Source: Bacteroidia bacterium
GTDB lineage: Bacteria > Bacteroidota > Bacteroidia > UKL13-3
Length of the DNA stretch: 64,000 nt
NCBI GenBank assembly: GCA_023151275.1
Contig: JAKLJI010000007.1
Span: forward strand, 62,001 to 126,000
Direction of reading: 5' to 3'
A program made the position numbers and the translations under genes. The notes under the pieces were generated by a model, which did not search any database, was not told the origin of the DNA, and saw only the letters and a program-made list of their open reading frames with translations. Every line of letters starts with the position of its first letter. Within the stretch, counting starts at the first letter, position 1. Of this stretch, positions 50,184 to 58,037 are shown one piece after another.

Positions 50184-50954
50184 TTATTTGCAAATGTAGC
50201 TGTAAGTAGCGATGCTTTGTTCGCCAGAATCCTCATCTGTTGCAATCTCTGAAAGGACTTTTCCATCCGCATCAAAGGTGTAGGTGAAATTGGTAGTTAC
50301 AGGATCTGCATCCGGTGCAGTTTCAATTGATTTCTTGAGCAAGTTTTTAGATCCGGCTCCTGCAATTCCAAGTCCTTGAACGTAAATTTTCGACAAGGAT
50401 GCATTTCTGCTATCTGTTTTGTCGGTATAATAGGTGTATTCCGTAATGGTTTTAGCCTCAGGTTCGTCTTCAGAATAGGAAGTTGATTTTACCATATTTC
50501 CGTTAGCGTATTCAAAATCTGTGATAGTAACTTGATTGATTACTAAAACACTAAGGGTTTGTTTCTGACGGATTACTTGACCTTCGGCATTGTAGGTATA
50601 ATCCATAGTAAGTGTGCCAGGGAATCCTTGAATAGTGAAGTTTGCTTTTGCTGTAGATGGATAGTTAGAGCCGTTTAAGGTAACCTCAACTGCAAAATCC
50701 AATGAATCGCTGTCGATTGCATAGTTAACTTTATTACCATTATAAGTTAGGTTGATTACAGTTCCTTCTGGAGTTGTAAGTTGAGTAGCACGGTTGCTGG
50801 CATCCCAAGTTACTTTTCCTCCGTCAACACTGTCTAGAAGGCAGGTTTTTGCGCCTCCACCCGAATTGTTGCTGGTGCTGGTTGATTCTTTTTTACAAGC
50901 TGTTTGTGTCAACGCCCAGGTTGAAACAAACATCAGAAATAGAACTTTTTTCAT
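50184..50954 (-). CDS. Lipoprotein with RHS/YD-like beta repeats, function unknown
   Basis: A 256-residue protein. The lipobox LTQTAC with C20 is followed by a Ser/Thr/Asn/Gly-rich tether (30-36). The mature part has repeated strands such as GKVTWDASNRATQLTTPEG, MDYTYNAEGQVIRQKQT, FTYTFDADGKVLSEIA that resemble the YD-type and DUF4595 lipoproteins of Bacteroidota. It should be anchored at the outer membrane. Single gene with its own terminator. Confidence 0.7.
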   Translation of the reverse strand: MKKVLFLMFVSTWALTQTACKKESTSTSNNSGGGAKTCLLDSVDGGKVTWDASNRATQLTTPEGTVINLTYNGNKVNYAIDSDSLDFAVEVTLNGSNYPSTAKANFTIQGFPGTLTMDYTYNAEGQVIRQKQTLSVLVINQVTITDFEYANGNMVKSTSYSEDEPEAKTITEYTYYTDKTDSRNASLSKIYVQGLGIAGAGSKNLLKKSIETAPDADPVTTNFTYTFDADGKVLSEIATDEDSGEQSIATYSYICK

Positions 50955-51111
50955 ATTGTATGCTGCGAAATTGTGACATTTTGGACTAAGAAGCTAATCA
51001 TTTTGTTCTAACGGTAGCATTTTAGGATTCCTTACGGTCAAAATGTCGGCTTGAGGAACTTGTTTATAACTGGTAAGGTATTTGGGGTATTTTGCTTACA
51101 AATTTCTTTTT

Positions 51112-52059
51112 ATGAGTGAAACAACTGAACACATTGAATGCCTGATCGTGGGAAGCGGTCCTGCTGGCTATACTGCCGCTATTTATGCAGCTCGTGCCGA
51201 CATGAAACCTGTTATGTATGCAGGTATGCAACCCGGAGGCCAATTAACCATTACCACTGATGTTGAGAACTATCCTGGTTTTCCTGATGGAGTTATGGGG
51301 CCTGAAATGATGGAAATGTTCCGTAAACAAGCCGAACGTTTTGGAACAGATATTCGCTACGGTATGATTACCAAGGTTGATTTTTCCGGTAAGCCCCCCT
51401 ACCGCTTGCAGGTCGACGAAAAACATGATATCCTTGCTGAAACCGTAATTATTGCAACCGGAGCTAGTGCAAAATGGTTGGGAATTCCATCTGAAACTAA
51501 ATTGAATGGTCGCGGCGTTTCGGCTTGCGCAGTTTGTGACGGTTTCTTCTTCCGCGGAAAAGACGTTGCTATTGTTGGTGCCGGAGATACAGCCTGTGAA
51601 GAGGCCAGCTACCTCGCAAAAATTTGCAGTAAAGTGTATATGTTGGTTCGCAGAGATGAATTCAGAGCTTCAAAACCCATGCAACAACGTGTATTGAACA
51701 CACCAAATATTGAGGTATTGTTTGATACCGAAACCGATGAGATTTTAGGAGAAGACAAAGTAACTGGCGTACGTGTAAAAAACAGAAAAACCGGGGCTAC
51801 CCGCGAAATTGATATTCAAGGTTTCTTTGTAGCCATTGGTCACCAGCCCAATACAGAAGTATTCAAACCATTCATTACCATGGATGAAACCGGATACATT
51901 CAAACCATTCCGGGTACCAGCAAAACCAATATTGAAGGTGTATTTGCCTGTGGCGATGCTCAGGACAAAGTGTACAGGCAAGCTGTAACTGCGGCAGGAA
52001 GTGGTTGTATGGCTGCTTTAGACGCAGAGCGTTATATGGCCGCTAAGCAAACTTTTTAA
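51112..52059 (+). CDS. trxB: Thioredoxin-disulfide reductase
   Basis: A 315-residue FAD/NADPH flavoenzyme that reduces thioredoxin. FAD site LIVGSGPAGYTAAIYAA; redox disulfide SACAVCDGFF with C139 and C142; NADPH site AIVGAGDTACEEASYLA; C-terminal FACGDAQDKVYRQAVTAAGSG. ATG 51112 is preferred to a TTG ten codons earlier because family N-termini begin here. It is followed after 3 bases by ytxJ, so a thiol-redox operon. Confidence 0.95.
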   Translation: MSETTEHIECLIVGSGPAGYTAAIYAARADMKPVMYAGMQPGGQLTITTDVENYPGFPDGVMGPEMMEMFRKQAERFGTDIRYGMITKVDFSGKPPYRLQVDEKHDILAETVIIATGASAKWLGIPSETKLNGRGVSACAVCDGFFFRGKDVAIVGAGDTACEEASYLAKICSKVYMLVRRDEFRASKPMQQRVLNTPNIEVLFDTETDEILGEDKVTGVRVKNRKTGATREIDIQGFFVAIGHQPNTEVFKPFITMDETGYIQTIPGTSKTNIEGVFACGDAQDKVYRQAVTAAGSGCMAALDAERYMAAKQTF

Positions 52060-52062
52060 TTT

Positions 52063-52404
52063 ATGAACTGGATTTCCATTCAGAATCCGGAAGAACTGGA
52101 GCAAATCGACCAGTGGTCGAAAGAAGCTCCGGTTCTTCTTTTTAAACATAGCACCCGCTGCTCAATTAGCTCTGCAGCATTAAACCGTCTCGAAACTGCC
52201 TGGAAAGAAGAAAATTCTGCTGCATTGAAGCCGGTTTATATTGACCTCATCCGATTTCGTCCACTATCCAATGCCATTGCCACACGGTATGGAATTGAGC
52301 ACGAAAGTCCTCAAGCTTTGGTGATTTCAAATGGTAAATGCGTGTATTCCGAATCTCATTTTGGCATAAATTACCACGATTTATTGGCTGCGGCTAAAGT
52401 TTAG
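52063..52404 (+). CDS. ytxJ: YtxJ-family bacillithiol-system redox protein
   Basis: A 113-residue thioredoxin-fold monothiol protein. LLFKHSTRCSISSAAL places a single redox cysteine (C33) at the active site; the VYIDLIRFRPLSNAIA and HESPQALVI segments are family-typical. YtxJ proteins are thought to remove bacillithiol from mixed disulfides, so this suggests bacillithiol is the organism's low-molecular-weight thiol. Downstream of trxB by 3 bases; tail overlaps the convergent gene at 52394 by 11 bases. Confidence 0.85.
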   Translation: MNWISIQNPEELEQIDQWSKEAPVLLFKHSTRCSISSAALNRLETAWKEENSAALKPVYIDLIRFRPLSNAIATRYGIEHESPQALVISNGKCVYSESHFGINYHDLLAAAKV

Positions 52405-53791
52405 GCTCAGCCAAAATTATCTCTTCCCGTTCTACTCGAACTTGGCCGGGTAAAGCTCCTTTGGGTTTTCTGACAAACTTTTTTGGTGTTACACTTACCG
52501 CTATCATGCTCATGCTGCGTGATTTGGAGAAATAGGCCGCCAATTCTGCGGCACGTTGAATAACAGGTTCAGGAAAGTTTTTCCCTTGTTGATGCCTAAT
52601 GATGACATGACTCCCACTTACTCCTTTGGCATGAAGCCACAAATCGTCTTTGTGTGCAAACTTGAGAGTTAGCTCATCGTTATTTTCCGAGTTTCTTCCA
52701 ACGTAAATGCGAAAACCTAAGCAATCAAACTCCTTGAATCCAGAAGCGTTTTTTTGTGGCAAATTCTCATTCTTACCCGTTTTTTTGAGCTCGCGTAAAG
52801 CTTCACTGGCTTCAATTCTACTCAGTTGGTCATTCAAAAGGACTAATTTTTCTTTAGCCTGCGCGATAAGTGATCTTGCTTGTTCGAATTCAAGTTTCTG
52901 ATTTTTGGCTTTGCGGTAATAGCGAGCGGCATTGTCTTGCGGACTTAACTCCTCTTGCAGTTTGATGGTAATTTCTTGGTCTCGAAAAAAGTCATGCAAA
53001 TGAGCCAACTTCATTCCCTTTTTAAGGTTGTGCAGGTTTGCCATCAAGATATGACCAATCTCTTCGGGATTTGTAGTTTCTTCTAGTTTTTGAAGTCGGA
53101 TAGTATTGTTGCGAAGAACACTTTCCTGCTTTTTGATTTGCTCATGAAGCTTTTTAATCTGCCTTTCTTTCTCAACTAAAAACCGCTTTTTCTGAATGGC
53201 ACGGCTTGAGAAATAATCAAGTGCCTCAAGCAAATCAAAGGTAAATAGTAGTTTTTGGCCCTCAGATTGTTCATCATTGGTTAAAAAGAAATCATCCTCA
53301 ATCTGGTAAACCCAATACCCTTTATTAGCAGGCAGGGAAAGGGATTCAGACCAGTGCGGCAATTCAAGTTGTTGGTCATTTTTGATGCTTTTGCGGAAGC
53401 TTTCCAGGAATGTTTGGTTCTCGAAACCAAGCAGATTTCCGGTTGGTCCCCAAGCTTTAATCCAAATGGTTGCTTGATTGAATAATATCCCAAACGACCT
53501 TTCATTTTCTAGAGGCAATACAGAAAGTACTTCCATGCCAATAAAATTTCGAAACAAGGGTTGAACTCCTGATGGTCTTGATAGCTCATAGCCGTGAAAT
53601 AGGAAAAGCGACTGGCGGATACTTGTATTGAATACCAGAGTAAAACCTTGTTGATCGGGAAAGCGAAAAACGAGGTAAGCCTCTTCTTCTTGTTTGCAGA
53701 AGGCATCACCCAAAACAGCAGTACTGAGGTTGCCATTCAAAACAAAAGCCAATTCGGCGATAAGTTCCGACTGCTGGTGAATGCTTTTCAT
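52394..53791 (-). CDS. Divergent NFACT (RqcH/fibronectin-binding-like) protein
   Basis: A 465-residue protein. The N-terminal ~200 residues are a divergent NFACT-N-like domain, the middle (about 205-345) a long coiled coil (KERQIKKLHEQIKKQESVL), and the C-terminus an NFACT-R domain with KDDLWLHAKGVSGSHVIIR and RQ-to-YFSKSRSMS. RqcH tails stalled nascent chains with alanine on free 50S subunits. At 465 residues it is shorter than typical RqcH (~560), and I do not find the conserved N-terminal Asp-Arg pair, so tailing activity is uncertain. Confidence 0.75.
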   Translation of the reverse strand: MKSIHQQSELIAELAFVLNGNLSTAVLGDAFCKQEEEAYLVFRFPDQQGFTLVFNTSIRQSLFLFHGYELSRPSGVQPLFRNFIGMEVLSVLPLENERSFGILFNQATIWIKAWGPTGNLLGFENQTFLESFRKSIKNDQQLELPHWSESLSLPANKGYWVYQIEDDFFLTNDEQSEGQKLLFTFDLLEALDYFSSRAIQKKRFLVEKERQIKKLHEQIKKQESVLRNNTIRLQKLEETTNPEEIGHILMANLHNLKKGMKLAHLHDFFRDQEITIKLQEELSPQDNAARYYRKAKNQKLEFEQARSLIAQAKEKLVLLNDQLSRIEASEALRELKKTGKNENLPQKNASGFKEFDCLGFRIYVGRNSENNDELTLKFAHKDDLWLHAKGVSGSHVIIRHQQGKNFPEPVIQRAAELAAYFSKSRSMSMIAVSVTPKKFVRKPKGALPGQVRVEREEIILAEPKL

Positions 53792-53794
53792 AAA

Positions 53795-54565
53795 CTAAGC
53801 ACCTTTGAACTCAATTTCAAGTCCATCATAGGCCAATTGGACATTAGCAGGCAATTCCTTCTCCAAATCAGCTTGAAGTCCCAATTGGTGACTAATATGA
53901 GTTAAAAATCCCCGTTCTGGCTGAATGCGTTCCATTATTTCAAGGGCTTCATTCAGGGTAAAATGCGAAATATGGGATTCTCGTCGAAGCGCATTTAGTA
54001 CCAGAAAGCGGCAGCCTTTAAGTTTTTCAATTTCCTCCTCGGGAATCCGGTTTGCGTCTGTGATGTAGGCAAATTCACCAAAACGAAATCCCAGCACCGG
54101 CATTTTATGATGATAAACCCGGATAGGTTGAATGTTCAAACCTGCCGCAAAAAATGGATTTTCATCGATAGAATTAAGGTTCATTTCGGGCACACCTGGG
54201 TATTTGGGTTCCTCGAAGGCGTAGTAAAACTCTTTTCGAATGGCCTTTTCAACCCAAGGCTCACAAAATACATCAACGGCTTTTTTCATCCGAAAATTGA
54301 AGCCACGAATATCATCCAGGCCCGCCATGTGATCGCGGTGCGCATGTGTAAAAAGCAATGCATCGAGTTTTTTCAATTCAGCCCTAAGCATTTGCTCTCT
54401 AAAATCCGGACCTGAATCAACCACAATTGTGCTGTTTTCGTCCTGAATAAGGAGACTGGATCTCAAACGTTTATCACGAAAATCGGAAGACTTGCAAACC
54501 ATGCAATCGCAAGCAATGATAGGCACGCCTTGCGAAGTTCCGGTACCAAGGAAAACAGCTTTCAT
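53795..54565 (-). CDS. MBL-fold hydrolase, PhnP-like
   Basis: A 256-residue metallo-beta-lactamase-fold protein. FLGTGTSQGVPIIACDCMVC starts it; the metal site is FTHAHRDHMAGLDD, with later DANRIP and THISHQLG supplying Asp and His. The CDCxVC pair is like PhnP and related cyclic-phosphate phosphodiesterases. ATG 54565 is preferred to one three codons upstream. No phn genes here, so the substrate is probably another phosphodiester. Ends 3 bases upstream of the NFACT gene, likely co-transcribed. Confidence 0.85.
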   Translation of the reverse strand: MKAVFLGTGTSQGVPIIACDCMVCKSSDFRDKRLRSSLLIQDENSTIVVDSGPDFREQMLRAELKKLDALLFTHAHRDHMAGLDDIRGFNFRMKKAVDVFCEPWVEKAIRKEFYYAFEEPKYPGVPEMNLNSIDENPFFAAGLNIQPIRVYHHKMPVLGFRFGEFAYITDANRIPEEEIEKLKGCRFLVLNALRRESHISHFTLNEALEIMERIQPERGFLTHISHQLGLQADLEKELPANVQLAYDGLEIEFKGA

Positions 54566-54675
54566 TGGTGGCAAAATACGGAATTATTTCAAGGAATCTG
54601 GGAACTTAAACTCGAAAAGCTGAAGGAAAGGAATTTCTTGACTGGAATGGAAAAGTTAAATTACCTGGTGGATTG

Positions 54676-55341
54676 TTAATTTTCCGAACTTATGCTAATT
54701 AACTGCTCAATCCACTGATTGAATCGCGGGGATTTGGCTCTGATTTTTTGGACTCCAATAGCCTCTGCGAAATAGTGCCCATAAAGTGGTTTATTGTATC
54801 CTTTTATTATCCTTTTTAGTCGATGACTTGGGGATGTTTCCTTTGTAGAGTTGATCATTTCAGGATTATCGTACTCTTCGAAGGTCTTTTTCAGTTCATC
54901 AATTCCAACAAGTTCGTTTTTAGGAACCTGGTCATAAAAAACTTGAATATCATTGAACAACAAACCCTCAAATTCATGCGATTGGAGATAGGGAAAGAAA
55001 CTATGCCTAAATTTCTCTGAAACGTCTTGTTGCATAGCACTTTCCAAGAAATCCATTCTTGAATATTTGTCCTGAATATCCTCTCCTTGCGCCCAACGTG
55101 GAAAATTGTTTTTTTGGTAAACTCCATAGTAATCCAGCAGTGTTGTTACAAAAACCTTTGGTTCTAAAAGGTAGTTTTCTATTTCTTTTCTTAGAACCAA
55201 CCAATTAACAATACCGCCCATCGATCTCTTTATTAAAGGAGCCTGGATGAAAATATCAAAATGAATTAAATGCGGAGCTAAGACATTTTGGCAAAACTCT
55301 CTTTCAGTTTCGCCTTCGCAAATAATTATGACTCTTTTCAT
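54676..55341 (-). CDS. DUF4276 TOPRIM-like effector candidate
   Basis: A 221-residue protein. VIIICEGETEREFCQNVL (residues 4-21) supplies a TOPRIM-like Glu, TTLLDYYGVYQ (about 66-76) an acidic position with a degenerate DxD, and YLQSHEFEGLLFND a further conserved acidic stretch, as in DUF4276. TOPRIM folds are usually nucleases or primases. It overlaps the ATPase gene by 4 bases, so the two are translationally coupled. Nuclease toxicity is inferred from similar ATPase-TOPRIM pairs, not seen here. Confidence 0.78.
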   Translation of the reverse strand: MKRVIIICEGETEREFCQNVLAPHLIHFDIFIQAPLIKRSMGGIVNWLVLRKEIENYLLEPKVFVTTLLDYYGVYQKNNFPRWAQGEDIQDKYSRMDFLESAMQQDVSEKFRHSFFPYLQSHEFEGLLFNDIQVFYDQVPKNELVGIDELKKTFEEYDNPEMINSTKETSPSHRLKRIIKGYNKPLYGHYFAEAIGVQKIRAKSPRFNQWIEQLISISSEN

Positions 55342-56405
55342 AGGCTATAATTTGGCTGCCCACCATTAATAATGTTTCTTTTCCATAAATCATCAATGGT
55401 ATAATCTTCTAGCCAATGATTTAGGCCTTCGCTATTAAGCCTGTTAAACTTGGTTTCTCCATTTATTTGATCAACAGTAATAATTTCTTCTGGTGAGAAA
55501 TAGCTAATAAAATCAGTTGATTGAGTGGCAACTATTACTTGGCAGCCCCTATTTGCAGCTGATTTAACCATACCAGAAAGTTTTGCAATTGCAGTAGGAT
55601 GTAAACCTAATTCAGGCTCATCAATTACAAGTGTATCAGGAAGTGATGGTTGAAGGAATAAGACTGTTAATGCAATGAAACGGAGTGTACCATCTGAAAA
55701 GTCATTTGTTCCAAAAAGGACATCACTAAATTTATCCTTCCATTGCAGTCTGACATTATTTTCCTGATTTGGTGCGAAATAAAAATCGGAGAAGTAAGGT
55801 GCAATGGATTGGATATTTTTTACTATCCTGTTATAAACTATTCTATTGGTTTCTTGAATGTTATAAAGGAAAGCAGCCAAGTTCATACCATCCTCATAAA
55901 AATAAAAAATATCGTTTTGAATGTTGCTGAAATTTGAAAATGGAGAGTTAGAACTTGTATCGTGAAAATGGTACTTTCTAAAGCCATCTAAATATTTTAT
56001 TATGTACTTAGCTCGGTAGTTGTCTGTACTTTTTATTCGAGCTTCCAATCCTGCACGATTAATATTTTTTGGATTTCCATTGTACAAAAGATTTTCTGAA
56101 AGAAAGACAAAACCATCTGTTCCCGATTTCAAAATTGCTGAATAGCCATTCTGACCATTATCGAATTCTATCTTAAATGATATTGTGTCAGTGTTTTTTT
56201 TTCCTTTATGTAAAAATTTATTATCACCACCCTTTAGGGCAATGAATTCATTTAACCCTTTGTTGTATAACCTATTAAGAAAATCGAAAAATGAAATAAA
56301 ATTGCTTTTTCCGCTTCCATTCGCGCCAATCAAAATATTAATTGGTGCTAGATTTATTCTCGCACTTTTAATTGACTTATAACCATTAATTTCTATGTAA
56401 TCCAT
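55338..56405 (-). CDS. AAA-family (SMC/RecF-like) ATPase of a two-gene cassette
   Basis: A 355-residue ABC/SMC-type ATPase (AAA_21). ATG 56405 is chosen over 56441 because the fold begins MDYIEINGYKSIKSA. Walker A ILIGANGSGKSN (about 24-35), signature FSDGTLRFIALT, Walker B TLVIDEPELGLHP and H-loop VIVATQSTDF are all present; the middle (about 100-220) is a helical insert. Close kin serve as sensors in antiphage systems with TOPRIM partners (PARIS, AbiL, OLD/Gabija). The region is more AT-rich than its neighbours. Confidence 0.85.
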   Translation of the reverse strand: MDYIEINGYKSIKSARINLAPINILIGANGSGKSNFISFFDFLNRLYNKGLNEFIALKGGDNKFLHKGKKNTDTISFKIEFDNGQNGYSAILKSGTDGFVFLSENLLYNGNPKNINRAGLEARIKSTDNYRAKYIIKYLDGFRKYHFHDTSSNSPFSNFSNIQNDIFYFYEDGMNLAAFLYNIQETNRIVYNRIVKNIQSIAPYFSDFYFAPNQENNVRLQWKDKFSDVLFGTNDFSDGTLRFIALTVLFLQPSLPDTLVIDEPELGLHPTAIAKLSGMVKSAANRGCQVIVATQSTDFISYFSPEEIITVDQINGETKFNRLNSEGLNHWLEDYTIDDLWKRNIINGGQPNYSL

Positions 56406-56585
56406 TGTGAAAATTTTTAATGCATTATGAGTGGTAATCAAGTTTTTTCATTTCTTAAAGGACCACTTTAGCGCTCAACCATCATAATATCAATATTTTA
56501 TCCCAATTTAATGAATTTTGAATTTAACTCCAATAGCTACAAAGTTTCTTAAATAGGATCATCATAACTCAAATTTGAAAACCAG

Positions 56586-58031
56586 CTACGTTATCTTCAC
56601 ATGCACCTTTTGGTTCTGTTGTTTTTCTTTTTCCCATTCAACGGCCAGGAACATATAGGCCCAACTGAAGTAAATGATGTATCCGGTTGGTTGTTGTCCC
56701 AAAACCTGATTTCCATAACTCGCAACTGCAATTCCGAAAAAGCCGGCCGTTAGGGCAATGATTTTTTGCCTTAACCCCGGCTCTCGTATTCGAAAGCAGT
56801 TGATGACCCCATAGCCTAAAATAATCATTAGCGAGATAATATGTAACCAAAGTCCTATTATCCCTGTTTCAACCCAAACTTTTACATACCAGGAATCGAG
56901 GGCAGTTTCAGCAAGGAATGAGCCTGGGGTGAATCGTTGTCCCCAGCTTCCACCGGAACCAATTCCGCCACCCAGTGGTCGCGTGGCCAGGTAGGCTTTA
57001 AGTTTTTTCTGATTGTCTAATCGGACTTGTAAGGATGCATCATTGGGGTCTAAACCCGTTCGCATGCGGTGTATTTGATAGTTTCCATCACCAATATGCG
57101 TGTATTTTAAGATGCCAAATAGCAGGGCCCCAATCATTCCGCCAATGATAAGAATGCGCACATTTCCAATTAAGAATAGATATAAGGCTCCTCCACCTGC
57201 AATAACGAATAAGGGTCCTCTACTTCCCGAAAGTGCATAGGCCCAAAAACATACGGCCACCAAAAACCAGTACCAGCGTTTTACCTTCTTTTCATAGGGC
57301 CCAATGGCCATTAACAAAGCAAATAAGGTAGTATGGGCCATGGCAGCACCAAACTGTCCCGCGTCCGAATAAAAGGAGAAAATCCGAAGCTGCCCTTGAA
57401 TTTCGTGCGTAATACTTCCTCCATTGTCCAACCATTTGCGCTCTCCTGCCGTCACCCCTAAGTAATGCATTTTAAACCCATAAAAAGCCGAAACCAAGCT
57501 CCAAATCATCCAGTAATTGATGAATCGGTCCATTTCTTTTTCGGTATCCATGAGCAAATAAATCAGGGCAATGATTTGCATGGGATAGAAGGATAAACCT
57601 CGCGCTGCATAAAACCAGGCTTCTTTGCTTCGAGCTTCCGGATTTACAAGTTCAACCAGGGTAAATAAAAACCAACCAAACATGAGCCAGAACAAAGGAC
57701 TTGAAAAACTTCGTCCGGAGGCTCCAGGTTGTGAGCGTTTAAAAATGGTAGCGACAATGCAAATTAGCAAAAGAAAATCAACGCCCAATCCCCAAGGAAT
57801 ATTTGCTTCAATAAAGCGGGTCATTCCGTTGGAAACAAACGACAAGTGGAAACTAGCTAGAAATGCGACAACAGGTTGGTAGAAAATCCAGATAAGAAAT
57901 GCAACTACAAAGGGCAAAGCTATCAACGTGGCAACCGTGCCCATTTGCCCCTTGCCAATCATAAACCCCAAAATGGCAGCTATGAGCAGGTATCCGGTTA
58001 GTGGCCGCAAATCCTGGAGCAACTGCTTCAT
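56586..58031 (-). CDS. O-antigen-ligase/Wzy-like polysaccharide polymerase
   Basis: A 481-residue integral membrane protein with about 12 helices. Typical Wzy_C/O-antigen-ligase loop sequence: ALSGSRGPLFVIAGGGALYL, and a periplasmic region with RMRTGLDPNDASLQVRLDNQ and GGGIGSGGSWGQRF. It probably links or polymerises polysaccharide repeats at the outer face of the inner membrane. Last gene of the leftward operon that begins at 61087, 6 bases after the chain-length gene. Confidence 0.82.
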   Translation of the reverse strand: MKQLLQDLRPLTGYLLIAAILGFMIGKGQMGTVATLIALPFVVAFLIWIFYQPVVAFLASFHLSFVSNGMTRFIEANIPWGLGVDFLLLICIVATIFKRSQPGASGRSFSSPLFWLMFGWFLFTLVELVNPEARSKEAWFYAARGLSFYPMQIIALIYLLMDTEKEMDRFINYWMIWSLVSAFYGFKMHYLGVTAGERKWLDNGGSITHEIQGQLRIFSFYSDAGQFGAAMAHTTLFALLMAIGPYEKKVKRWYWFLVAVCFWAYALSGSRGPLFVIAGGGALYLFLIGNVRILIIGGMIGALLFGILKYTHIGDGNYQIHRMRTGLDPNDASLQVRLDNQKKLKAYLATRPLGGGIGSGGSWGQRFTPGSFLAETALDSWYVKVWVETGIIGLWLHIISLMIILGYGVINCFRIREPGLRQKIIALTAGFFGIAVASYGNQVLGQQPTGYIIYFSWAYMFLAVEWEKEKQQNQKVHVKIT

Positions 58032-58037
58032 ACTAAC

